A DNA stretch of 64,000 nucleotides from Paratinospora sagittata (taxonomy: Eukaryota > Streptophyta > Magnoliopsida > Ranunculales > Menispermaceae), in NCBI GenBank assembly GCA_035771175.1, contig CM069593.1, positions 2,412,461-2,476,460 on the forward strand, given 5' to 3'. Below are positions 47,201 through 59,669 of the stretch, piece after piece. The notes below the pieces were generated by a model. The model worked only from the letters and a program-made list of their open reading frames with translations. It searched no databases and was not told where the DNA came from. The position numbers and the translations under genes were made by a program. Numbering within the stretch: position 1 is the stretch's first letter; each line of letters begins with the position of its first letter.

Positions 47201-48448
47201 TACTGATAAATAAGAGCACAGCTTGCCAGCATAAACAGAACTAGAAAGGACCCTGAATAGAGGGACTCAGGCGTACTCACCAGAAGAAGAACGGCTGACC
47301 TGCTTCTGTTCTACACCATTCTTCGTAGTATAAGTGCAAGTTGTGACCATATCTATGTCGAGGATCAATCTACAGAGGATAAAAAAACAGAACGTGGTTG
47401 AAGATAAAAGAAATTAGGTCTTAGTAAAACCAGATTCATTACAAATTTAGGTGGGGAAAAAATTAGGAGTAATTAATTACCGCTTCTATCCAGTGTTGAA
47501 AAGCTAATTTAAGAGCTTTGCCGTCTTTGGATAAACCCTTTCCAACCTGACCGAAAATCAATTAAAGGTCTATACAATTAGTTTGACAAAGCAGCATGGT
47601 TTTTCTGACTCTGAGCACGAATGAGTAAAGGTCAGCGCGAAATCAACGACACCCAAAACTACGATTAATCAGAAAAAACAAGATTTGACAAAAAAAATAA
47701 GAAAATAAAAACCTGCCTTTGAAGCATTCAAGCTGACTCGATTCCACCTAGAAGCCGCAGTTTCTGGTTTCTCAAAATTGAAGAACGAAATCGTACTGAG
47801 ATTCAGTCGAACGTAATCTATCGCTTGCCACCTTCTCGTTCAATGTTAAAAAGCAACACATTACCAACAGTAAATTAATCAATATACTAATAATAATAAT
47901 AATAATAATAATTAATATTAATAAATAACAATACTAATCGTAATTACTATAAGTATTTACCAGAGCTCTTCGGCGACGACAGCGGAATCCGCTAACCTAC
48001 GCCGTGTGCGGTAACTCCTATAAACTTTCTGCAACTTCAACGCAGCTGTGGACTCAAAATTCGCGCTCATTTGACCGTTCGTCACCGTGGATATGACGCT
48101 AGGACTCACAGCGACCTCCGTCATCGTTGACTTAACGTCGCCGTTAAAACCGACCGACGATCCACTGCTCCGATACCTCAGAGCCTCCGTCATCGTCATC
48201 GTCGCCGTCGACGTGACGTCATGATGATCCACTGTCGCATTAGGCCGAGTGCTCGCGCGCGCGCGGTCATCTGAGAAGATATCCACCGGTTCGAGGTTAG
48301 ATCTCGAAGCAAAAAACAGTTCGGAGTTTGTGGCGCATTCTTGATGATGATGATGAGATGATTCGACTTCGAGATTCAAAGAAAAAGGAGATGAGCATCT
48401 TAACTGTACGTCGTAGCCACGTAGAGATTCGGCTTCGGCCACCTCCAT
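44213..48448 (-). CDS. IQM-family calmodulin-binding protein
   Basis: Nine exons: 48448-47961, 47831-47717, 47546-47481, 47369-47281, 46403-46316, 46155-46012, 45897-45805, 45366-45265 and 44731-44213; 1704 nt, 567 residues, phases consistent. The IQ motif is [13 protein letters not shown] (L139, Q140, R144, R149), the calmodulin site. Next comes the IQM core: [104 protein letters not shown], and near the C-terminus [15 protein letters not shown]. The family is plant-specific and linked to Ca2+ signalling, stomata and stress. Intron 2 uses a GC donor (AAG|GCAGGT at 47716); other introns are GT-AG. The N-terminus is Ser/Thr-rich with a His run. The C-terminal extension (about 170 residues) is acidic, then Ser/Pro/Gln-rich. 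Confidence 0.94.
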
Positions 48449-49923
48449 TGAAGACGATCTTTGAAGCTCCTTAGATGCTTCTCGAAGAACCTGTTCTCAT
48501 GAAAGAAAAACAAAAAACCCTAGAAAGAGTTTCGCAGAAGAAGAGGAAGAAGAAATAGAAGGAGGAAGAGCGATAGAGCTGTGCTGTTGGAAGAACAGAA
48601 TGAATGAGTAGTTGCTATTTATAGTTACATTTTCTGGCGCTCAAATTTATATGAGTAAATAAATTAATTAATAAAAGATTTTTTTATTTGTTTTCTTAAT
48701 TTATATTTTATTTGTGGATACAATACAGAGAGAGTGTCTGCAGGGACAGTTTTGAGTGAATGTACCTTAGTACCCTTGCTCTCTCTTGCTTATTACGTTT
48801 GTACCTTTTTTTTCTTCTTTCGGGGTTTGAACATCAGTACCACGTGGTGTTTGAAAATAAGTACGACGTGACTGACCCATGGATTATCTTGATCGTAGCC
48901 AGCTTTTTGTTTTTTCGTCTTTTCCTAAAAATAAATAATAAAGTCGACGGTTCAAAATTCAAAGCTTTTTTAAAAAAAAAAAAAATTCAAAGCTTATTAT
49001 TATATAACTCAGATTTTTTGTTTTTGTGAATCTCGTGATTATTATTCTTAGCGTATGTTAAAGCTTATTTTGGCTCCTTCTATATATTGTAAAATATTAT
49101 TTGCCTTCAAGTTTAATGGGTCCTAAGATAAGTCGTAAGACCTGTGACGTCGACGTAAAATATATTATAAAGACAAGTCCTTAAAAAATTATTTAGTAGG
49201 AAGAATATATTATTTAATCTCATAAGAATACACTCAAAAAAATTTTGTTTTTTTTTAATAAAAAATCTTTTGTTAGTGTAAAAGAATATAATTTCTTATA
49301 TATTTTAAGTTAAACCCGCACAAGTATATTAAGGAAGTGGTGAGTATGGGTAGTTAGCCATTATCAAAGTTAAGTTGGGCACAAGTTAAAAGATAACGAT
49401 GGTGGAATTTGAGCATTATTCGTTACCTGGAGATGAGGAAACACTTTGACGTTATGGAGATTTTGACTTTCATGGAACGGAGGGTTTGAGGTTTTATTTC
49501 CAAAGTCTCAAAGATAAGGTGATCCCATCAGTACTGTATAAGTAACATCAAAGGTGGATTTTCCACTAGAAACTCAAATGGAAAATTATGTTGATAGTCG
49601 CACTTATGCAATAATGCCCCACCCATCAAAATCATTTTTTCCTTTTTCTCCTTCTTCGTTGTTTTCTTTGATTTTTTTTTTATTGTCTCATTTAAATATT
49701 AATCAATTTTTAAAAAAAAAGAAAAAAAAGAAGAAGAAGAAGAATTTCACTAATATGTAATATTATACTAGTGACGGCTATAAATGCATTTTATGTATTT
49801 TGACAAGGATTTTGATATCTTTAATTAATTGAGAAATCATTAAGATAAATAAACTCTATATATTAACAAATATTTTTTAAAACGCTGAATTATTAAGGGT
49901 ACAGAGATTATTGCAGGGTGATT
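48449..49923. other. IQM 5' UTR, promoter and intergenic
   Basis: An AAGAAG-rich stretch at 48535-48570 is a likely 5' UTR. Upstream is AT-rich and without a recognisable gene; GAA and A runs lie near 49710-49742. Confidence 0.5.
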
Positions 49924-49945
49924 GACACGTGGTGGCGCACGTGTC
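49924..49945. promoter_or_regulatory. paired G-box/ABRE palindrome
   Basis: GACACGTG, six bases, then CACGTGTC: two perfect G-box cores in exact inverted repeat. ACGT elements of this type bind plant bZIP and bHLH factors and respond to ABA or light. They lie about 1.5 kb upstream of the IQM start; whether they serve that gene is unknown. Confidence 0.6.
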
Positions 49946-52900
49946 CCATTTTGCCTCATTTGTTCGTCACAGGCGTGAGTACGGTGCAGAGCACCCCCAA
50001 CCAGGGAAAGCGTACCTTATCAAATAGGTACAATCCCCTTATACAAAGAAATTGACCATATAATAATATAAAAAAAATGTTCGCATAGCTTTTAAAAATA
50101 ATATCAACAAAAAATCACTCAATAATATATATATATATATATATTTCTCAGGTCATACGACTACTAGGTTGATTTTTTTTTTTTCAGAACAGTTCAGCTG
50201 ACCGACAGCCTTAAATTTGATGAAAATGCAAATACTATGAATTAAAAAAATATTTAAAGTAAATATAATCAGAAAATAAAAGTACCAATTTGAGTTAAAA
50301 TGAAAAAATAATCAATTAAAATGATTTAAGCATATATGATGAACCCAATTAAATTATTTTTATACAAGGTCAAAGTTCAAGGCCACGAATAAATGAGTAG
50401 TTGAATTTATTCATTTGAAAGATTTTCAAACAAAACTTGAGAAAAAAGAAGCAAATTGAGACAAGGAGATAACTTTCTTTTGTTTTTTTCAATTTAAGTT
50501 TTAGACCTATCAATGCACACCAAACGTTCAATACAACCTACTCAATGCAACGTCACTACTAGCAAAGGACAGATATTTATTTGGAAAATATGCATTTTGA
50601 CAGGTGTTATTGTCAACATTTTGGCTATTTAATGCATGCAAGGGAGATAGAGATTGGACAACAAACCGACAGCAAAATAAATAAAAAGGAAAACAGAGAG
50701 AGAGAGAGAGAGAGAGAGGGGTCATGCACCAACAAAAGAGGCTTTTACTAAGAGTGTGTTTAGTACGTGATTTTTTATTTTTTATTTTTATTTGAAAAAA
50801 TTATAATTATATAATTAAATAACTAATTAATAATTAACTATAACAAAAATATTTCATGTTTACCTAAATAATTTTTTTAACTACCAAACACCTTAAAAAG
50901 GAAAAAAAGAAAAAGAAAAAGGGTGGCAATTATAATCAAACTGGGACTTCTAATTGAATTTCTTGACTGCCCAATTTCAATTTTCTATTCAAGAGTCTAT
51001 CTTCCTTGAATATTGGCCAATTTTGTTTTCTCAATTGCCAAATTTATGTTTTTCCCCCTTCATTTAAGTGGCGTGTTGGAAAATGATTAATTAGGAGTCT
51101 TAATTGCATTTGGTTTTCTATCTCCAGTTTTACACCATCTACATTTCTCAAGTTCAAATGAAAATGATCAAAAAAATCCCAATTGCAAAGAAGAAATGGT
51201 AAAAATATTTAAAGCTTGTTATGATGTTCAACATAACTTTTGGTCTATCTTATATCCAACAAAACGTTTTTTTCAACTACATAAGGTCAACTATATGAAT
51301 TCACTTCCTTTGCTTCTCTTTAAGCAAGTGCCAAGTTTATACTACATTAATATCTTAACCATTTTACATAGTCTGATTAGGTAAAATCATATTCATAGCT
51401 GATCACACACAGTTTTCACACTGACTTTGGCTATCTAATGCAACCCTACTTTACATGAGCAAGAAACCAACTATTTATACAAATAAAACTGGACACATAT
51501 AACTTCTGCCTACAACTCACAATTTACTGAAAAAAGAAATATTTACAAGAAATAATAAAATACTCTCACACACCATTGACATCTCTCTTTCAATCAACAA
51601 GGTTTTGGTAACATCTTTGAATAAATTGTACAATACTCTGCATGTTGCATGCAAATTCTTTGTTTCTTATTGGAATGAAACAAGTTTGGTAATGTCATAA
51701 ACTAGTTATATTTTTCTACAACCACCATAAGAGAGAGAGAGAGGTCTCTCTACAAGTGGAATTTTCATAATGAGTAGTGGTTGGATAATCACCAAGTTTC
51801 AACTTTTAAACAAAGGTCACCTTCAGCCTGCCCAACTGGCTGCACTCCTAAAAAAACCAACAAATTTCAACTACTGTTTTGTCTTTGCATTCTCAGAACA
51901 CTATACTAAGAATTCCTAACTTATTTATCTAACATTATTCTCTAACATTCTTGACTCTCATGTCCATTACTTAATGCATTCACATGTTTATTTATTGTAT
52001 TTTTTTCAAAAAGTTTGACATCTTTAAATGTATTAATTCTCAACCTTAATTTTCTCTCACATATTTATTAATCAGGACGGCCAGGTGATATAAGAGATAA
52101 GGACTTGAAAAAGATTGATTTCACTATTTGGTCATGAGGCATCAACTAAATATTTAAATCACATACATCTTAAGATCACTGCATCAATCCAAGGCAAAAA
52201 CAGTATGTCAAAATCATATATTCAGCAGCTTCTACTATTCTTTGCATGGCTTAAAAAAATTTTAATGCACCAAAAGCTAGAACGTTGCCTAAAAATAAAG
52301 AAAAATAATAATAAAAAAGAGGTCAGATGGGCATTGATGAAGTAAGTTCAGAAATTAGAAAAATATTAATTTACTTAAAAAAAAAGTTCAGAAATTTGAG
52401 ACTCAAAGACCTAAATGATTTGTTAAGTTACTTAGGCTACGGATAGTATTTTTTTCTTGGTATATTAATTCAAATAAAATCTAGGGATTCATCAATAGGA
52501 ATTTGACACTGGCATGCACCAAGGACATAGACTAGTACATAGTACAATCATATATACAGGTAAAGATCAACTAATGTACATGAAGATGCCAACTTGGGTA
52601 AGAACTTAAGGCACCAATCAATACCACTAGGCATATTTGAGCAGTTAAAATATGTCAGAACTGAGAAATTTGGAAGAACATACCGATATCACTCTGATGA
52701 AAGCAAAGAAAGGCTATTTTAAGAAACTCAACGTTCTTTGATCATTTTTTCATCTCTAAATAGCCCTGTCAAATGTTAAAACAATAGATCACACATAAGC
52801 TGAGAATTACTTCTGCTATATTTGTTGCATGTGTCATGCTCATGCATCCAATGACATCAATAGGAGTAAGCAGGCAAAACATAAACAGGAGAACCTAGTT

Positions 52901-54589
52901 CCATTTCGGTGGTTAATAGAAAGAGACAAATGACATTAATCAACTCTGTTAGCTAATCAATTCTCTATAATGTAAATGAATTTCCTGTAACCGAGTTGCA
53001 ATTTGTGCATGTATCTCTAAAAACTGTGACATTTATGTTACATCAGAATCAGATAGTGATGTGAATTTTAGTACCATAGTACAATACCAACTTCCATTTA
53101 CAACGCAATCCCTTCAATGCACATGTGAGCAGCTCTGTCAGTCTCACAACTGTTAATGCCCTAGCCCTAGAATATTCAAAGCATTTAGGTGTGATGGTAC
53201 CTGGACAGGAGGCTTCCCCAGCTACCATATTAAATAGGTGGTTGCTTAAGAAAAGAAAGGTATCTTCTTCAATAGTGATCCTTAATTCTGCTGACAGTTC
53301 ACTTTTTGGTCAGTCTGATGCAAGAAAAACTTCCCAAAACCAGTAAAAGAAGCCTGTATCAGGAAAAAAGTTTGGCCTCAAATTTGATAATATAGCTCTC
53401 AATACAGGCATTGTTCTCTAATTCTCAACATAACGAAGGCTTCCTCAGAATTGAATGCAGATTATGACCTGTGGATCTTGATTTTGTCACCAATGGTAGA
53501 CCAAAATGGAATAATCTTCTATCTAGGGAACTATTCTTGCATTTACTCTCCAAATTGTGTTGTAGCCATTGAAAGTGTTTTATTTTCTGAAAGAAAGAGA
53601 CATGCATGTTCTCTCTCCGTTTCATTATCACTTTCACTTTGTTCGCTTGCATTTTTACCAGGAGGTAATGACCAGAAGTAGCTCTATTCTAGGACCCTTC
53701 TCCCTCTGCCCCCCTTTTGATGGTAAGAGAGAACTTTTACATTATGATCTACAAAGAAATTCCATATACTTCGTTCAAAACAAGGCAAATGATACTAAAC
53801 TAAAGATTTTTCTGCAAGAGACCATCTTAACCATAGGATTCTTAGATTTATTGCTTTGAATCTTGAGATAAAAAGAACAAAATGATGGCCAAAAAGGCAT
53901 CCCAGGTGCCAATGCTTGAACTGAAGCTGTCTAATGATACCTAGAACTTCTGACAAAAAGAGGCTATAATCTAATTTCAGGGACTCCAAAAATATCTTCC
54001 TTTAGCACTATTTCAAATAAGTCCAAGGATTCCAATGAAAGAAATTAATGGAGGAGAAAAACGTAGGGTTTTTAATTCAACAAGAGAGGAAAACATGTAT
54101 TTGACAGAAAGTAAATAAAAAAGTGCATGTTCAATCATTTAATGCATGTTGAATTTTGTGGAAAGTTTTATTCTATGAAAGTCATATGGGCAGCTTGGAA
54201 GCTCTTTGATATCAACAGTGGGATACATGATTTTAATTCCGAGAGACAAATGATTCTCTAACATCTTTCATGCATTTGTTACTCAAAGGCTAAACTAGAA
54301 AAAACGGCAAAGGTGCAGTTTATCATAATTGAATAATTAATGTTGGTTATTTTATTTTAAAGTAAGGAAAGAAAATTATTGATTTATCTAATTATCTATA
54401 TCCTAAAAGGTGATTCCACAAAAGTCAAAAAAACATATCTGCCACTGCCATCTGTTTCGATATATACATACATATATATATATATGTGTGTGCGTGTGTG
54501 TGTGTGCATATCCAACAGAATTGAAACTTATAATTAAGCTCCCAAGTTCAAGGAAAATAAACAACTATCACTTGTGAAGCCTGTATTGT
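49946..54589. other. intergenic, no gene recognised
   Basis: AT-rich with microsatellites (AT near 50125, GA near 50696 and 51731, TA/TG near 54470-54505). A minus-strand CAACTACATAAGGTCAACTA repeat tail is at 51275-51300. Short frames near 53.1-53.9 kb have no recognisable domain or exon structure. Confidence 0.5.
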
Positions 54590-54599
54590 AATGACTATT

Positions 54600-54892
54600 T
54601 ATGTTAACTTGATATGCATTGTTGGACCTCTATATATTGGTTATAGTTTTTAGGTGAAGCGTTTTTTAACATTGTATCAAAACGTTGGTTTTGTAAAAAG
54701 TCTTGGGTTCAAGTCTCCTTGTTAGCATATGTATATTTTCATTTAAATGATTGGTATTTGTCTCTTCTTCTGTTTCTCCATGCGCAAGATAGGGTTGCAT
54801 GTAAAGGGAGAATGTTAATGATAACTTGATATGCATTGTTGGTCCTCCACCTATTAGTAATAGCTTTTAAGTGAAGCGGTTTCTAACAATGA
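54600..54892 (+). repeat. tRNA-like dispersed repeat, copy 3
   Basis: The clearest copy: AACTTGATATGCATTGTTGG, TAGTTTTTAGGTGAAGCG (A-box-like), CTTGGGTTCAAGTCTCC (GGTTCAAGTCT at 54706-54716, B-box-like), TTTCTCCATGCGCAAGATAG, then the opening module again (54830-54892) with CCTCCACCTATTAG. Confidence 0.65.
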
Positions 54893-55314
54893 CAAAGATT
54901 TTATCATATTGAATGATTCATTGATTTGTTATTTTACGGGCTTGACATAATCAAATAACCAAAAAAATAGATATTATTAACCAACCCAATTGCCTTAACT
55001 TTATTCTACATCAATTAAAAACCTGATTATAACTACTTAGAGGTTAATATATGAATTTTGTTTTGTCATTCATCTCTCTTTAGGATCACACTTCATATCA
55101 AAATGCATCCATTCCATTCCTACAATTAAACCCAATTTGCCAATGACAAGATCACATAATACTAAAACCGTTTAAGTTGCACTTAGTTGTTTCTTCTTAA
55201 TAATACATCTTTGATCCATCTCTGTTCAAAATAAGACAAAAAAAAATGGAAAACACAAAAATAGGTAAGAAAAAAAAATGTACAAAACCCACCATTTTTA
55301 TGGGACTACATGAC

Positions 55315-55701
55315 ATTATTAGGGGTGTTCACGAGTTGGGTTGGTTTGGATAAATCAGGTTGGTCTATTCAATTTATGGATTTTAAAGTTTAAATTATCA
55401 TAATTTATATTGTCTTTCGTGTTATTTTTATTATTACATTTGAAGCAATTCAATTACGATGAGTTACTAGAGTGACAATGGTGCATGGAGTCATAACCAA
55501 CATTTTTAATTAGTTCTGGTTGGTTAGGCTTTTATTTTATTTTTTGGGGAGAGGGGGGGTGGGGTTTAAAATCTTAACCTAACCCAAACTAATCAGGTTA
55601 CTAATTTTTAAACCCGACCCGACCCAATTTAACATATAAACCCAAGTTATATGGTTCAGATTGCTCAAGTTGGTTAGGATTTTGTAGGATGAACACACCT
55701 A
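55315..55701. mobile_element. hAT-like MITE
   Basis: Terminal sequences TAGGGGTGTTCA (55320) and TGAACACACCTA (55690-55701) form imperfect inverted repeats of the type common in plant hAT MITEs. TACATGAC occurs at 55307-55314 and 55700-55707 and could be the 8-bp target duplication, although it leaves a few extra bases on the left and overlaps the right end. The interior has facing GGTTGG and CCAACC/CCCGACCC stretches and no coding frame. Confidence 0.55.
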
Positions 55702-56019
55702 CATGACCTGATTCCGAGTGTGAAAAAAGATGTTGCATGCTTCATCGGAATGTCAAGATCTTAGAGATTTGCATTAGAAGGTTAGATGATGCTCATTACT
55801 TTCCTTTTCAGAAATTTAAAAAAGAAAAAGAAAAAAAACTATTCTTGGCACATACAGACATAAAATAAAATAATGTTAAACAAAAATACAGAAATTCACA
55901 TAGAAGAAACACAACTCACTCTTGACTTCTCAAAGAATAATAAAATAAAATAAAATAAAGAATATAGTTAACATATCTGGTCAGGCATCGAGAAGTAGAG
56001 AGACCCTTCAGTTTAAAAA

Positions 56020-59000
56020 CTATGACTCATCAGTTATGTTTTGGGGACATTTTTCCTTGGTTTCCCTTCCGCCGTCTGTCATGAGATTTGCAGTCTCCAA
56101 GAAATCACCACCAACATTTCTGTGCATTTTACCTTCTAGTGGTCCCATCATTTCATCAAGCTCCTTTATTTTTCTGGTGAAATATCTCACATCCTGAGTC
56201 TCAGAGAACCGATCAAGAGATGATGACTGCCACAAGAAACAGAAGTTTATAGACAGCTCAAACATATAGTAGTTTTTTTTTTTTTTTTGTGCCTAATAAA
56301 CTAGAATATTGATCATGGTGCACAGATAGGATAATTAACATGCTAAAAATAATTTTCAGCTCCTGCTTACCATCAAATTTTGAACACATTAGTAGCAAAG
56401 ATGAGTCAACATTGTAAATAAGTTTTCACTTACATTTACATTGATAAGCTAAATGAACCTACCTACCTTTTCCATTAGCATGAGAAATATGTATGGTGAA
56501 GCCCAGGGACAGCTGTAACACTCAATGAGATTTGAGATGGCTGTTTAATTGCATAATCTTCCAAGGAGAGTTACAATTACTAACTACTGTCCTACGGTTG
56601 ATTGATTATTTGCATAATCTTGGCCCCTCCCCCCTCACCCCTAATAAAGAGTTACCATCTCCACACCCTCCTCATTCATGTAACACTCAAGAAGTAACAT
56701 TTACCATAAATCAATTGTATGTATTGGTAGTTGTACTCTACCAAGCATGTAAATGCCTGAGTTATAATCATAATACTATTTTACTTATCAATTTATGTTT
56801 TCTCTCAAATAATTTCTTACATTCACACCTAAGGTTGGTCTATTGTATCGAGATGTGAAAAATAAAGATGCAACATAGTATTCAACATAGTATTGAGAAT
56901 AACATTCTAAATATAAAACACTATGTATGCATAATAGTAGAGAAACATAGCAAGAAATAGATAACCAACTGTAGAGTCATGTCCAAAACTAGAAAAGGGA
57001 GGAGATGATCAATGCAATCAGAATTTTTTAGCCAAATTTGAAAAGAAGAAGATGTTACTAGAGAGAAATAAACAACAATTGCTCTTAGTCAATGCATTAA
57101 CATATAGAACAACATTTTAAGAACCTTGAAGATGGATATGAGATTGACATTCTATTCCACATTTCAGGTAACAAGGTACTCACTACCTACAAGGAAAAAA
57201 AAAAGGCAACCGTGCCACCTAATGTAGGACATAGAATAGGAGAAAGGATGGATTGATAATTAGCCAATTTTTGGTGACGGACTTTTGTTGTTCTTCAACT
57301 TACTAAAATGAAGTTGACTATAGTAGTACTTCAAACACATTAAGAACTCAAACATCTTCAGAGTCCTTAAGAACATATCATCTCAAATCATTTGGTATTT
57401 ATTTTCTTTTAGAAGGTTGTTTGATGAAATTTGGCTCATTTGTTAGAGCCCCAGTTTAAAAATATGTAAGAATGATAATCCAGTTGAACATTTGATAAGT
57501 CGTAAAATTCACAAATTTTTGAAGGCTTTATTGAACATATAAAAATCAACTACCATAATATATAAAATCCAAAATTTTTGATTTAGTTTGAAAATTCCTC
57601 AAAATCTTAACCATTTTTACCTGGAATGCAAAAACTCTGAAAGAACTTGTTGAACACATTAGAATACTTTAAAAAAAATGACCAAATTGTTTTTACCCTC
57701 TCTGTTAAGAAGGTCAAGGACAAATCCATAAAGGCGAAAATGGTACTTCTGCCTAAACATGAGCTAAAAAGTAATGGTGATAAATCAGGTACATTTATTA
57801 ATTGTTGAAAAGGTAAGATTAAGATGGAATAACCAACTTTTATAGACTGATAACAAAGACATACTACATGATCCTAATCAAATTAGTAAGAATGAGCATG
57901 GTTTCAACACCAAGCAAAGATGAGAGATGTCAAGTCATGAAGATATACTGGTCATCAGTTTACACACTTCATAAATCCACTTCTGCCACCCTGCTTTATC
58001 AAGGGCTAAGTTGATATTTATATTACAAGTAGTTTTATCTTTTTTAATTATCTCTAACCCTGTTATTTTAGGTCTTCATTTACCTCTATCATTACCTCAG
58101 ATTATTATAGGTCAATTTCCTAATTGACACATCCGAAGGTCTTTATTCTATGTATCCAATCAACCTTACCGTGTTTTATCTTATTTTATCACCAATTGGG
58201 GTACTCTTACCCTTTCTTGAATATGCTCATTTCTAATTTTATTTTTATGCACCTCATATAAACTTCATTTTTGTCAGTTGCTAATAAATGATGAAAGATA
58301 TGATATTTGTTATTATAGTGATATATGACATGGCAAACACAATCTAAAATATCTGGTTATTTAATTTTAATATGTTGTAAAACTATTATCATGTTCAATT
58401 TAAGATCTTCTTGTTTATAAGTGTTCAATTTTTATTTTAAAGGATAAATATATTTTCAAAGTGTAGAATTTTAATTAGAATTCTTGACTAAATAGTGACC
58501 AAAAAAATCACCATTTTAGTATTTTCTCACTATTTATTCAATAATTCCAAAAGTTCTACACTTGGAAACAAACTTCCTCAAATTAACCCCAACTTTAAAT
58601 AACCAAAGTTTATGGAGAAGCTATATTAAACCTTGAACAGTAGAAGACCACAAATCAGAAATAATAATACATAATCATCAGAGGTAAAGTGTAAAGCCGA
58701 ATGTATAAAACAAGAAGATCAAAGTCAGAAAGCTGAGAAAGAGAAGCTGACCTTCTGAAGCTGCTCTAACCGATGCTTCAGGTCCTCCACTGAGGCTTGC
58801 TTGTGAATAAATTGGAGAACATACAGCAGGTGAGAAAGAAAAAATTCTGAAAGGTGCTGCTTGGTATTACATTGCGATATTGTAGATTTACACCCCACAG
58901 AATAGAAAGGACAGTTCACAAACTTCATTGGGCAAACAGTTATGCAATGTTTATCCATGTTGCACCTCATAATACTGGCCGAACATTTCTGTTCACATGG

Positions 59001-59669
59001 AAGGATCTTGAAGGGACAAGATGCATCATGCTTTTCAAAGTGCACTGCACATACGCAAGCAGTGCAACCCTCATTTTTGCAGGTCATAAACCTAAAAATG
59101 CACTGGCTTCTATGCCTTGCAAGTTCATCAGCATTACTAAATTTCATTTTGCAGTGGAAAGTGTCCTTAAAATCAATATTTTTTAGTAAAGTCTGTGCAA
59201 GGGCTTCCCTCCTATCCATCAACCAGAAACCAATAACTTCCATCTCTTGTAAAATGTCATCTATCTTGTCTTCCCTTTTTTCACTTAATAGCCATCCTGA
59301 AACCCTGGCAAGCAAGTTCTGCTTTGAAGCTGCAAAATTATCAACAAAGCCTGAAATAATATCAAACGGATCATCAGAAGTTTCTGTATCTGGAGCATCT
59401 TGAATGATTGATTCTGCAATAAATGATTGACTTTGGTGGGTAACATATTCCACCATTTCCTTTCTGATATCAACAGCCACTGAAGCAGGGCTCTTGAACA
59501 TATCACCTGTAGTGTTGTCAACACAAGCTGTAGCTAAACCTGGAAGAAGGATTTCTGCTATCCCCTGAACTACTTCTGAATCAAAAAGATCACAGTGAAA
59601 TAAGGATGCACTATCATTCACATCTTCAAATTTCTGATCAAGTCTCAAATTTTCTATAGGAAGGTCCAT
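56020..59669 (-). CDS. TRAF-type zinc-finger protein
   Basis: Coding exons 59669-58752 (306 codons) and 56226-56020 (68 residues and stop) join in phase 0 across a 2.5-kb GT-AG intron, giving 374 residues. The N-terminus has a conserved block (LLPGLATACVDNTTG, FKSPASVAVDIRKEMVEY, PFDIISGFVDNFAASK, SGWLLSEKRED, GFWLMDRREALAQTLLKN). Residues 172-260 are rich in spaced Cys and His (CKMKF...HRSQC, CKNEGC...HFEKHDASC, CEQKC...HCITVC, CPFYSVGC), the TRAF-type zinc-finger pattern. The end is a predicted coiled coil (VEDLKHRLEQLQK...TRKIKELDEMM). Plants have single-copy genes of this type; the role is not settled, with zinc-dependent protein binding the likely activity. The start at 59669 (MDLPIEN) is the first Met before the conserved block; a start in an upstream exon is possible. 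Confidence 0.85.
56227..58751 (-). other. large intron of the TRAF-type gene
   Basis: No extra exon is needed for frame continuity and none is seen. Contents are AT-rich with no repeat that I can place. Confidence 0.6.

Noticed and set aside
53125..53860. Cluster of frames on both strands
   Set aside because: Overlapping frames of 64-96 codons without motifs or consistent splice sites; probably chance.
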